From: Cladosporium sp. IMV 00045
Taxonomy: Eukaryota > Ascomycota > Dothideomycetes > Cladosporiales > Cladosporiaceae
Length of the DNA: 64,000 nt
NCBI GenBank assembly: GCA_001931905.2
Contig: MSJI02000769.1
Coordinates: 1-64,000, forward strand
Direction of reading: 5' to 3'
Shown here: positions 54,271 to 64,000 of the stretch, piece by piece
Layout: each line of letters starts with the position of its first letter
Numbering within the stretch: the stretch's first letter is position 1
Program-made: the position numbers and the translations under genes
Notes under the pieces: model-generated
The model's database searches: none
Seen by the model: only the letters and a program-made list of their open reading frames with translations
Told to the model about the DNA's origin: nothing

Positions 54271-55721
54271 CTAAAGAATCCCATTTTTAGGCGGCGTGTA
54301 ACTATCATACCTGCACAGCCAACGTCAGCAACCACATCATCAACCACGAAAAGCACAATCGAAGGTCAGACTTACTTCTCCGTATACCCGGGGAACTGAT
54401 CAAACTGTCCCTTATCGACCTTATTCAACTTCGGACAACCCAGCGAATTGGTGGCATCGTTCAGCGCGCTCCCCAACTTATCCACCGCCTCGTTTACATC
54501 CGTGAACAAGCCCGAGATGATATCCGGCACGCCTTGGACGGTAAGCTGCATGGCATAGCAGAAAAGATTATTGCCATCGGCCAGCGTCTTCGCGTTGAAA
54601 ACGCCGCCCGTAACATCATTCGGATCGAGCCCGACGAAGCTGTCGACTTTGCCCGTGTTGCCGCCAATAGAGGCGAATTCCGGGTGTTGCAGCAGCATTT
54701 GCGTGGAGTCCAGGGTAAGATAGGGGATGGTGTAGGCGTCAATCGCGTTGCGTGTGTACCAGTTGTCCGGGATACGTTCGTGGCCCCGCGTGTACTTGAA
54801 GTCGCCGTCGTCGCCCGTGATGGCGTAGAAGGATTTGAGGACCTCGCCGTCGAGGAGGCCTTGAGGGTGCTCTTCGCTCTTGTTGGCCATGAAGCGGTAG
54901 ATGAATGACCAGGCGGCCGGTTGGGCTGGGGGTGGATCAGTGGATTGGAAGAGGTAGGAGGTGGAGAAGGGTTGGACACGTACCGATGACGCCGGAGAAA
55001 GGCGCGTTGAAGAAATACGGGTTCTCGTGAATACTCGCCTGGAACTGCGTGTGGCGTTGGTCGGTGAGCAGCTGCAAGTCATACTCATCCTTGGCCTTGC
55101 CGAGATCGTACAGATCTTGGAAGCGACTCAGCACGAGATCGTAATCGTTGCCGGTGACATACAAGTCGCCTCTGGTCGGGGAAGCGTCGCCCTCGTATTT
55201 GTTGTGCGAACCGGAGATTCCTTGCGGCTGGCCGAGGAGGTTGAGGGGGATGGAGACGCGACTGTCGGGCCCGCCGATGGACCAGCTTACGAGGTTGCCA
55301 TCGACGGCAGCGCCGTAGACCGCGAGCAAAGTGGCGAGATCGACGCCCATACCGAAGACTGTCTCTTGTCAGCATCGTCGGATGACAGCAATCTTGCGCC
55401 AGACTACCTACCCTTGCCAGTGCCCTCGATGAACTGATCAATGGTAGCAATGCCATTGTGAGGCAAGTAACCATGATTAGCCATGGCATTCAAACCAGGA
55501 CAAGGACCCCTCTGATCACTAGGCCCGGGAGCCTTGAAAGCATGCGAGCCCGTCGTATCGACATACTGCGACTTCGCATCGAAGGGAGGAGTGGTGAAAG
55601 GCGTCTGTCGTTTGGCATGACGATTGGCAGACCCCTCTACTTCGTCCAAATGTTGCAGAATGTTCGGGTAGGCATTGGCCAAACCCGCCAGGGCAAGGCC
55701 GAAGATGGAGCTAGACTTCAT
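54271..55721 (-). CDS. Heme-thiolate peroxidase (chloroperoxidase / unspecific peroxygenase family)
   Basis: Four exons: 55721-55412, 55358-54984, 54925-54376 and 54310-54271, giving 424 residues. Signal peptide MKSSSIFGLALAGLANAYPN. The heme-ligand motif is GPCPGLNAMANHGYLPHNG, with the proximal Cys at about 74. The distal motif YEGDASPTRGD (about 158-168) has the EGD..R form of unspecific peroxygenases rather than the EHD of chloroperoxidase. Such secreted enzymes use hydrogen peroxide to oxygenate aromatic or aliphatic compounds. The third exon would end at a TAA after YTEK, but that TAA lies inside a consensus donor (GTAAGT). Splicing 54375-54311 (CTGAC branch, TGCAG acceptor) gives a phase-consistent ending YDSYTPPKNGIL, so I include exon 4. 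Without it the protein is 12 residues shorter. Confidence 0.93.
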
Positions 55722-58370
55722 GATGGAAAAAGAGAGGATTCAAGAGAAGCGAGCTTCTTGAACGAAATCTGCTTCGAAGCCATGGCAGGACGAGCAGGAA
55801 GTCCTTATACCCTTCCGTGACCGCCCAAACTCGTCTCTCAATCCAATCGACGCGTCCATGGGACGAACCAACGGCTGTGCTGGCAGGCCGTTGCGTTGCG
55901 TCGTTGCTCCAACGTCGACGTCAAAGTCAACGGTAAACGTGCGCGTGAGGAGACTCATTCCAAATAACGGGCTATTGATTGGTCCATCGAGCGAGTCTAA
56001 CAATGAAGCATCGTGGAGAAATCAAGATGCGTCGTCCTAAACAGGCAGGCGACGCAGTGTGACAGTCGTGAACGTCCCCGTCTAGTCAAGCCATCGTACC
56101 CACAAGTCTGAAGATCTGCAAGGCCCGCGCGAGCCGTTGTCTGAATGTGGAGTGGTCAAGCTTCTCCAAGCTGCGGGTTAGAAAACTCTCTCGGAGGAAT
56201 AGCCCTGCTTAGCATAAGAGGGTAGGGGTAGGCAACGACTGACTTTGAATAGTCTGTCTCTCTTCAAGGATGTTGGCCGTGAAGATCAGGTACAACACCT
56301 GATGTTCCTCTTCAATCTAGCAGACTTGCCTCGGTTCAGCTCTGTTCCTCCTCTTTGATGAGTCCTCCCAGATGATTAGGGGAAACGGCATTTCGCGCCA
56401 TATAGCAAGACCAAGCGTCGCCCTACTGCACAGCCAGCCGCCATCACATCATCTGCGCTGTTCAAAGCGCCGAACCCACTTCAATAGTAGCCTTCACTGC
56501 AGATTCACGATCTCAACCGCATGACCATGAGACCCATCAGCCCGGAGCATTTACGGGCATCACAATCAAGCAGTCATCTTCAAATCAAACCCCTCTCTCG
56601 AAAGCCCAGAAACCTGGAAACGCGATGCAAAACCAGAAAGATGCCTCGGCTCCAAGAAGTCGGAAAAGGCGTAGAAGATGGCCATCATCAAGTGGCGTGA
56701 AGATCCATCCAAACCAGGACAGCCTTCCGCGCCTGTCTGCCTAAGTCGCCCGCAAAGATGCCTGCACGACCTGCATGAGAAATTACTGCGAGGTAGAGAA
56801 TGTGACCCTCCCTCGAAACAGAGTTCAAGCGGCTCAGGTCGATCAGGTCGATCATCTTCTTTAGGATGCATGTTAGAACGGGCAAGCACTAAGCACCGTC
56901 AGCCTAAGTAACTGACATACCACGTTACTACGTAAGTACTATTGCTCAACCCTGCAAGGCGAGCCGTGAGATCAGGCTTGAGCGAATGATGAATCCTGGA
57001 GACGAGGTGACAGCAGCAGGAGCAGCAGCCTCGGTATCCGGGCCCCCTCGCCACCAACGATGTTTCATTGCCGTTCTCCTGCATCGTGGGAGCCGTCATC
57101 AAACGTAACAAGATCGGAAAAGCGATCTTTCATACATGGTCGTGGCATCCCACCACCGCCATACCGCACAGCAGGGAATAGTACCAGAATCCTATCGACA
57201 TGGGCCCTTCATGTACGCTCTTGGAAGGCTAAAGCAGCGCTGGTCGACGGGCGTTGCTCATGTATAGGTGGATGCCTTATAGTTTCTAGTTGGGAGTGGT
57301 GAGGTCAGCGGAAATCTGAGGTATGGGCATGCCTCATCCATCTCGTTCGTGCATACATGAATATGCACTTGCACTGTAGTCGGCGCGATATAAAAGAAAT
57401 GGCGCGAGGAAAAGAGAGCGACAAGGGGAGAGATAACCAGAGGGAAAGGCAACGAAGCCACATACAAAAACTTCAGATAAGCCAGAATCGAAGGAGATGG
57501 AATCATTGATGTTTGGAGAAAGCACCTACGTCGTGGGTAGAAACGTCAGCAACGAGCAACCACCGCCATCCAGTACCTTAAATAAACGGGCGGTGAGATA
57601 GGAACAGGCAGGCGAGAGGGGTTTTCGAATGGATGTTTCAATTCACCCACCCGTCCGCTACTGCATCTCAACAATAACGTCAAGGAAATCACATACAACC
57701 TTCGAGTTCGCGAAAAGCAACCACCAAACCCATGGAACCATCCCGCATCAACCCATCAACCCATCAACCCATCAACCCCATCGACCCAATCTTTTCCACT
57801 CTAAGCTCCAAACCCCTTTTACGATTACTTGTAGGTAGTCTTGACACCTCACTGCCCACCCATTATGCGACTCAGCCCTTGTGAATGATTGACTACCTTA
57901 CTCTCGCCGCATCCAGAACAAGGTCGATCCGGAACTCAAAGCGGCAGCAGCAGCAAAAGTCCGTCTGTTATTCCTGTCTCTGTCTTCATGCTTTCGCGGA
58001 CGAGAATGATTGCAAGACAAGAAATCGAAAAAAGAAAAAAAAAAAAAAAAAAAAAAAACCCCCCCGCTCGGAAGAAATGGAGTTTGGGTGTCTGCATTGT
58101 GCGTTTGTATAGAAATAAGAATAGAGTATAGAAGCCAAAAGATGCCTGGCAACATTAATAGCCGAAGGAAAAGAGAGCCCACAGGCGTGTGATATCATCG
58201 AGGACCGAGAAAGAAACAGGATCATTTTAAGAGTAGGAGGACATGGCATAGGAATGGAAATTGGATGGTCCTGTCTAACCCATCCATCCATCCATCAATC
58301 CATCCGCATCCATTTTCGCCCTGGTGCTTCGCGCCCGAATACACGAACCATGCATCAAAAACCAACCCCA
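55722..58370. other. 2.6 kb gene-poor interval with low-complexity tracts
   Basis: It lies upstream of the peroxygenase gene and downstream of CTI6. Open frames stay under 110 codons and lack signal. It contains a catcaacc tandem array at about 57745-57780, a 24-A run followed by seven C (58035-58065), and atcc repeats at about 58280-58312. The A/C tract is the most error-prone site in the window. Confidence 0.45.
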
Positions 58371-60467
58371 TTAAGTCACCACCCCCTCCGCCCCAACCGG
58401 CCCAGGCCCATTAAACCTCCCCTGCCACTCTCTAATCCCGCGACTCAACTCATCAGCCAACTCCATGGCATCCCTCCCCTCTTCCCCGGGCGGACTCCTC
58501 TCGCCCCCGAGCCTCGCCCTATCGGCCGCGAAATCCATCTGCGCCCTGTGAATAAAGCCCATCATGGCGTCGAGGTTGCGGGCCATGTTTGGGATGGTGA
58601 GTTCTGCGGGTTCGGAGGACGAGAAAGGACCGCCGTTGTGGAGGGCGGATTTCTTGCCCTTGCCCCAGCGGCCTTTGCCTGTGCCTGTGTTGCCGTTGCT
58701 GGTGCTTCCGCCGTTGCCGTTGCCGTTGCCGTTTGTGGTGGGGGCGTCGGGGGTGGAAGTGCCGTCTGCGTTACTGTTGGCGAGAGCGTGCTCGTCGCCG
58801 CTGCTGGTGTGGCTGTTGTTGGCGCGCTTTTTGCCGTGAGGGCTCGAGACGCCGGCGGAGGTGGGCGCTTCGCCGCGGTGTTTGGTGTATTGGTTGTTGC
58901 CCAGGCGCTTGACTTTGCGGCCTACGGTCTTTTTCTGTGCGGGCTTCTCTTGTGCTGCGGGAGGTGGGCTTTCGGGTTGGGAGGAGGGGGGTGGGGATGT
59001 GTGGGAAGCGGAGTTGGGTTTGGGCGGTTCTTCGAAGTCGTCTGCGAGGTTTGTTAGCATAGGGTCAGAGGTCTCGAGGTGAGCATCGCAAGTCTCACCA
59101 TCCTGTCGTCTTCGGCCTGCTCTCGCTTGTCGTCGTCCAGCAGCTTCTGCGCGTGCTTTTTCACGCTCGTTCTCCTTCTCGCGCTGCTCCGATTGTCGCG
59201 CAGTCATTGCAGCCTCGGCTTTTGCTTTCTTGGAGCGACCGGTGAATGTGCCTCCTTCGTTGTCATCGTCGGACTCATCCTCAATCGCTGCGCTTCTCGA
59301 ACCGGGAGGACCGAATTCGGATACTCGTCGCGCACGCTTAGAATCTTGTTTGGCACTGTGAAGTGTCAGTCGCAGCACTTCAAGCCTCACTCTCAAGAAG
59401 ACTCACTCTTCACTGCTCTCGTCTCGGCTCCTCTTGCCGCCGCGCCTGCCGGCCTCACGGGCGCTCTCCTCAATAGCTCGTTGTATTTGCTCGGCCTCCT
59501 CGTCATGCTCTCTACTCCGGATTGTGCCTCTTCTCTTGCCAGAAACAGGATCTATACTGCCTCTGGAAATTTCCATACGCTCTTTTCTTGCCTTTTCGTC
59601 GCTTTTACTGCCGAAGCTCGCGCGGCGGAGTTTGGACGTTACGGGGAGGTAGAGGGAGTAGCGTTGCCTGTTCAATGCTTGTTTAGCAGCTGCTCGTTCG
59701 GTTGATCCGGTGTGGTAGCGCGCCATTGTCGCGGGGTGTGTGATTGTGAGAGAGAGGGAAGATGTGGGTCAAGCTGCTGTGGCGTGCAAGAAGTGGCCGC
59801 TTTCGTTTTCACATGCCAGCGAGCCAATCTGACTGACGAGAGCGCATCTTGCATGTGACACGACGAAGTCATCGACCAGCACAGGCAGCTGCGCGGCTAA
59901 TAAAGGGCCACCACACAGCCATACAGCCAGCTCTACCCGACGATTGCAAGAGTGTTTCACGTACCCTCTAGAGTCAACATGCACCTCGTGCTGTTTCGGC
60001 CGACAATCCTCACAGTAGTACTTGTCCGGACTCTGACTCTCGTCAAAGATCCCCACACAGCCTCCATGCTGCCAGACACTGCATCCATCACACTGGATGA
60101 AGAGGCCGCCCGCGTCGTCGGCCTGGGCCTCAGAAGCGCCGTAAGCCTCGCTGAGAGGAGGGCCGGGATATTCCTGCTGTCCGCAAAGACATCTGGTGAC
60201 CTCCTCTTCGTCTTCAGCGGCTTCCTCATCGGCGTCTTGCGCGGCGGAGAGGACTTCTGGTTCAGCGGCGGGGTGGGCGCGTTTGCTGCGGCGGGGAGGT
60301 TCGCTCATTTCCTCGCTGGATCGCAGTTGAGGCGTGGTGGATTTTGGATGGCTGATGCTACCGCGAGTGCTGCGATCGCGGCGGAGGGAGGGTTGGGATG
60401 AGGAGGGGGTTGCCGTCGGGACGGATGGGTGCGCTGCACGGGCGGAGCGGCGGGTGGGCGAGGGCAT
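58371..60467 (-). CDS. CTI6: PHD-finger protein Cti6 (Rpd3L histone deacetylase subunit)
   Basis: Four exons: 60467-59965, 59667-59407, 59355-59099 and 59041-58371, giving 563 residues. The introns are 297, 51 and 57 bases. The PHD finger (about 93-155) has all eight zinc ligands: CLC, IQCDGC, WQHGGC, YYCEDC. RPKQHEVHVDSRG joins across the first intron to QRYSLYLPV, the usual Cti6 continuation. An Arg/Glu-rich helical stretch follows (AEAAMTARQSEQREKENEREKARAEAA). The C-terminus has NNQYTKHRGEAPTSA and a poly-Asn/Gly linker. A final helix region (NMARNLDAMMGFIHRAQMDF) completes it. Cti6 recruits the Sin3-Rpd3L complex through methylated-histone reading and links Cyc8-Tup1 to activation. The 297-base first intron is long for this genome and contains an in-frame ATG at 59726 open into exon 2. 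Confidence 0.92.
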
Positions 60468-61860
60468 TGCGATGCCCTGATGATGGTTATTTTTGCGTCT
60501 CCTGCTTGGAAGAGGCTGGGAAGTGATTGCTGTGTGGTGAATGGCAGCTCAGATCAGTGGGTGCAAACAGGGCGCTGCGACGATGGCCTGGTGGTCGAAT
60601 GGCGGCAGGCCACGGCGTGAATGCAGCGAGAAAAGAGGAACCTGTGGTGATGGAGAGCGATTGGCAGGAAGAGTGACTTGTGCGAAGTGAGTATAGGACT
60701 GATTGGTGGTGTAGCAGGGTGGTGGGCAGGAGAGAGTGAGGGTGTGAGTGGGTGATAGCGAGAGTGAGGGCCGGGCAGAGAGTGAGAGAGTGTCTCTGTC
60801 GCGCAGATCACGACTCTGCTGCTAATTACCTCGCCGCTGAGGGAGAGATGAGAGCAGAGCCCTGCATCGGCTTTAGCCTGGAGCGGAGAGCTCGCTGATT
60901 GGCTGGCGTCGGAAAGCTCATGGTGCGCTGTGGGAGAGAGCGGAGAGAGGCGGAATGCGAGGGCGAAGGCTGTGAGTGAAAATAGAAGTGGAGAAATATA
61001 TCTTTCATACTTGCCTGGCAGCAGATTTTGCTGCTCTCGTGCAAATGAAACGATATGTATACCCGACCGTTGTGGTGATTCAGAAAGGTGGGAGGAAAGA
61101 GTGCAGGTGGTGTGGGCGGGCAAGTCGCCCTCGTCAACGCGCGAGAAGAGGGGCTGGCTGGTCTTGTGAGGAGGAGCAGCAGCAGCAGCGGGAGTACATG
61201 ATGTGATATGCTGCAGGAGGGCGTGGACAGACAGAATTGTCGATCGAGGCGAGAAGAAGAGACATGAAAATCCGGCGTTGTGCGCGAGTATGCGTGAAGA
61301 AGGCAGTGACAATGATTCGAAACAGCTTTCGATAAATTGACGATGAATGATGTGCTTTTTTTGGTGGCATGGATGGGATGATTTGGGCCAGTGCAAGCTC
61401 GCCGGCAGGGCAGAGACGATCTTCTCTCTCGCTTCCTCTCCAAATTCCAAAGCCGCAGCAGCGTCATCGCTTCCTCCAAACCTCGCCGAAAAACGCTGAC
61501 CGTGTAAGCTTCGGCTGAACTGATAGTGCTGCGATAAGACATATCAATCGTCATTGCATCTTCAACAGAGCATGGATACATGTACATGTACATGTATTAT
61601 TGTGTAAAAGGCACGTAGAGCGATTCAGTCGACAAAGAAAAACTCGAAAGTCAGAGAATAACGGGTCGGATCCAGCTTTTGGCCGATTCCTTCAAGCGGC
61701 AGTAGAGACGGTCTTTTCTAAGCAGGCTTGATCGTAGGCACGAGACATCAGCACCGACAATCATCGGATTCCACTATTCAAACCGAGATAAAAAGAAAAG
61801 ATATACAGATAGATATGAAAATCACACTACTCCCCCTCCATCCCCATCCTCTCCATTCCC
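60468..61860. promoter_or_regulatory. Intergenic, CTI6 upstream region
   Basis: About 1.4 kb. The half next to CTI6 has alternating gagagtga/gggtgag purine-rich sequence on the plus strand, pyrimidine-rich on the CTI6 strand, as expected for its promoter and leader. A large minus-strand frame (60554-61450) is a Ser/His/Leu-rich translation of this pyrimidine tract, not a gene. Confidence 0.4.
61577..61596. repeat. 20-bp perfect palindrome
   Basis: TACATGTACATGTACATGTA is its own reverse complement and a 6-base tandem repeat (acatgt). It lies between the ICL1 3' end and the CTI6 promoter. Function unknown. Confidence 0.9.
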
Positions 61861-63678
61861 CTACTTCTTAACAAATTGATCCTCCGTAACGCCCTTCCCC
61901 ATGGCACTCGTACTGCTCACACCCCCACTGACCATCTTGAGCAGTTCGTCCGCATAATTCGCTCCGCTCCACTTCTGATGCGTCACCACCTCGACTCCCT
62001 GCTCCATCTCAGGCTCCTGCACGATTTCTCCATACGCGCGCATGCCTCTCTGCGCGAAAGCGCTGGCGAAGGAATTGCTGATCAGCGCTGTGCTGTGCAG
62101 ACCCGCCAGCGTGATGAATTGCCAGCAGTAGCCCATGGAGGCCAGACGTTGGATGTAGGTCTCTTGCTCGTTGGCCGGCATGGCGGCTTTCCAGTTGAAG
62201 GAGGGGGAGAGGTTGTATGCTAGTCTGATGGGGAAGGGTGGTTAGTACGGGGTGTCATTTTTCAAATTGTTGTGGGGTTTGCAGGGAAACTCACTTCTGC
62301 TCCGGCCAAACAGCATGCACACCATCAGCAAACTCCTTCGCCTGATTGAAATCCGGCAGCTTGCTCTCCATCCAGATCAAATCCGCATACGGCGCGTAGG
62401 CATTTGCACGGTTGACCGCACACTGGCAGCCGCCACGGTACCTGTAGTAGCCCTCCCTCGTCCTCGGCGCGTCCCAATCAAAATGGACATCCACACCCGT
62501 CAGCCCCTTCGCAATCGCGCGCGCCTCGGCATTACTCTTTCCCTTGGCCTGCTTGGTGAACTCTGCAATCATGCCCTGCTTGTCAACGTGCACACCGGCG
62601 TTGATGGTGTCGGCGACGGCTTCGTGGAAGAGTTTCAGCCCGGCCTGCTCGTTCCACGCGTCTTCGACGGCTTGCAGGTCCGCGCCCGTTTTGCCGGCCG
62701 CTTCGGCGTGCAGCATCAGGTCGTTCAGCGGCTGGATGGCCGCGTTGGTCGAGCCGAGGATGTACGCGTGGTCGCGCGGGTCGATCGTGCTGGTGATGAG
62801 GGTGGCGGCTTCGGAGTCGGTGCGGGCTATGGCAAGGAGGTCGGTGCCTGTTGGATTGAAGGTGTTCGTTAGCTGCTTGTTGTCGTTTAGTCAATGCGGG
62901 ATAAACTCTTCAACGCACCCATGATATCAGCCTGGGCGCGGATGGCGACCAGACGGTTGATGTGCTCGCTGATCGGAACCAAGACCTTGCCAGCCATGTG
63001 GCCGCACTTCTTCGTGCCAGGCGCCTGATCCTCAATGTGAATGCCCGCCGCGCCCTTCTCGACGAACAGCTTGGTGAGTTTCATAACGGCAGTCAGACCA
63101 CCATGGCCGGTATCCGCATCAGCAACGATGGGCCTCAGGAAGTCGATGTTGCCGGCGCTAGACTTGTTCTGCGAGCTGAGACGCTCCTCACGCTGCTTGC
63201 GGTCGTGGAAGAGCTGGGCCATGAACAAGTGCTGCACCTTGTTGGGCACGGTGGTGTAGGGATAGTCTGCGAGATCGGGACCGGGCTCGTCAGAGGCGGA
63301 AGCCGTGGAGCTGGACTGCCAGCCGGAGACGTAGACGGTGTCGAGGTACTTGGCCATCTGGGTGACCATGACCGGATCGAGACAGCCATAGGTAGCACTG
63401 GCGGAGCCGTCCTGTTGCAATCACATGTCAGCAAACAAAGATCTCGGTCACCAAGCTCCAACAACCCAACTTACAACCCAGCGCTGCTCGAGCGTCTTCC
63501 ACAGCTTCTTAGCCATGCTGTTGCTAGGGTACTGAATGGGCAAATTGCCCCTCTTGGAAGCAATCTGCTCGGCCGTGAAAGGCCTGCGAGTGAACCTCCA
63601 TCGCGAATCGCTCCACCACTCTTTGATCTGCTTGACCTCGTCCTGGTAGTACTGGTCTTCGGCGTCGGCGGCTCCCAT
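61861..63678 (-). CDS. ICL1: Isocitrate lyase
   Basis: Four exons: 63678-63475, 63411-62919, 62847-62295 and 62224-61861; the introns are 63, 71 and 70 bases. They encode 537 residues, the normal size. It begins [22 protein letters not shown] and [15 protein letters not shown]. The catalytic loop KKCGHM lies at 202-207, and metal-site residues are in ADADTGHGG and AAGIHIEDQ. The enzyme splits isocitrate to glyoxylate and succinate in the glyoxylate bypass needed for growth on acetate or fatty acids, usually in peroxisomes. The C-terminus (FVKK) is not a canonical PTS1. An upstream ATG at 63732 would add 18 residues. The paralogous methylisocitrate lyase is less likely, given the short N-terminus and the sequence around KKCGHM. 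Confidence 0.94.
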
Positions 63679-64000
63679 GTTGGCGATTGAGGACGGTATG
63701 ACAGATGAAACTGCTGCTACCACTTGCTTCAAGCGTTCTGCCAGATTGGAGTCCTTATGGGGTGATGACGATGATGAGATCCCTATGGATGAGAAGAGGG
63801 ATAGGTATAGATGTAAGAGTCGATGGATTGGAATAGGTCGAAAAAGGTAAAATCACACGACAAGTGACGAAAGACGGAAGAAAGAGGAGATAGCGATGGG
63901 TATATGTATAAGTATGACGAGACACAGAAAGTAGGCCAGACGAAGACCGATAGCCAGTGCCAATGCCAACCTACCCTTTTGCGCGTCACCTATGACCCGA
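63679..64000. promoter_or_regulatory. ICL1 upstream region to window edge
   Basis: About 320 bases, pyrimidine-rich on the ICL1 strand just before the start. No specific regulatory site is claimed. Confidence 0.4.

Noticed and set aside
57745..57780. Regular catcaacc repeats resembling an array
   Set aside because: There are no spacers and the unit is 8 bases; it is a minisatellite, not a CRISPR array.
60554..61593. Long Ser/His/Leu-rich minus-strand frames
   Set aside because: They overlap each other in different frames across a pyrimidine-rich promoter tract, the pattern expected by chance there.

Overview
The window is nuclear DNA from a filamentous ascomycete. Genes are short and mostly carry one to four introns of about 50 to 120 bases with GT..AG ends and CTAAC/CTGAC-like branch points. 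The set includes filamentous-fungal families (a velvet-type regulator, a heme-thiolate peroxygenase, a DUF7025-type AAA ATPase, an NmrA-like protein, an augmin-3-like protein). The combination suggests a Dothideomycete, but that placement is inference, not something the sequence proves. No rRNA, tRNA or CRISPR array could be supported, and no intact transposon was found.

Layout. 0.6-6.3 kb: a frame-broken C2H2 zinc-finger gene, a Crg1/Tmt1-like methyltransferase, a small CoA-binding protein, and a secreted protein with an internal stop. 7.2-9.8 kb: DOA1/UFD3 (PLAA), the ubiquitin-binding WD40-PFU-PUL partner of Cdc48. 13.5-14.6 kb: a BTB protein behind 3.6 kb without genes. 17.8-20.8 kb: a transposase-type helix-turn-helix protein fused to a GNAT acetyltransferase, then a divergent velvet-domain protein. 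23.9-27.1 kb: MCD4, the GPI ethanolamine-phosphate transferase, with a one-base frame break. 27.2-32.0 kb: a wall-sensor-like membrane protein and a Ser/Thr-rich secreted protein. 32.5-39.1 kb: an epoxide-hydrolase-like enzyme, a HAUS3-like coiled coil, YIP4, and a secreted PEBP. 40.1-41.4 kb: GAL7. 41.8-47.9 kb: a divergent pair, a STAND-N-terminus-like protein and a DUF7025/AAA ATPase. 48.2-50.1 kb: a second, very tight divergent pair, a protein with tandem chitinase/killer-toxin-type C-terminal domains and a broken secreted protein. 50.2-55.7 kb: an F-box-like protein, an NmrA-like protein, a broken EutQ-like cupin and a peroxygenase. 58.4-60.5 kb: CTI6, the PHD subunit of the Rpd3L deacetylase. 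61.9-63.7 kb: isocitrate lyase.

The genes do not form one pathway or a classic secondary-metabolite cluster. Housekeeping genes (DOA1, MCD4, YIP4, GAL7, CTI6, ICL1) alternate with lineage-specific secreted or regulatory genes. The most unusual items are the HTH-GNAT fusion, the divergent velvet protein and the two divergent gene pairs.

A cross-cutting observation is that at least four genes, one of them the normally essential MCD4, change reading frame. Each change is explained most simply by one missing base in a short homopolymer, so indel errors in the assembly are a serious possibility and the broken genes here should not be called pseudogenes without read support.
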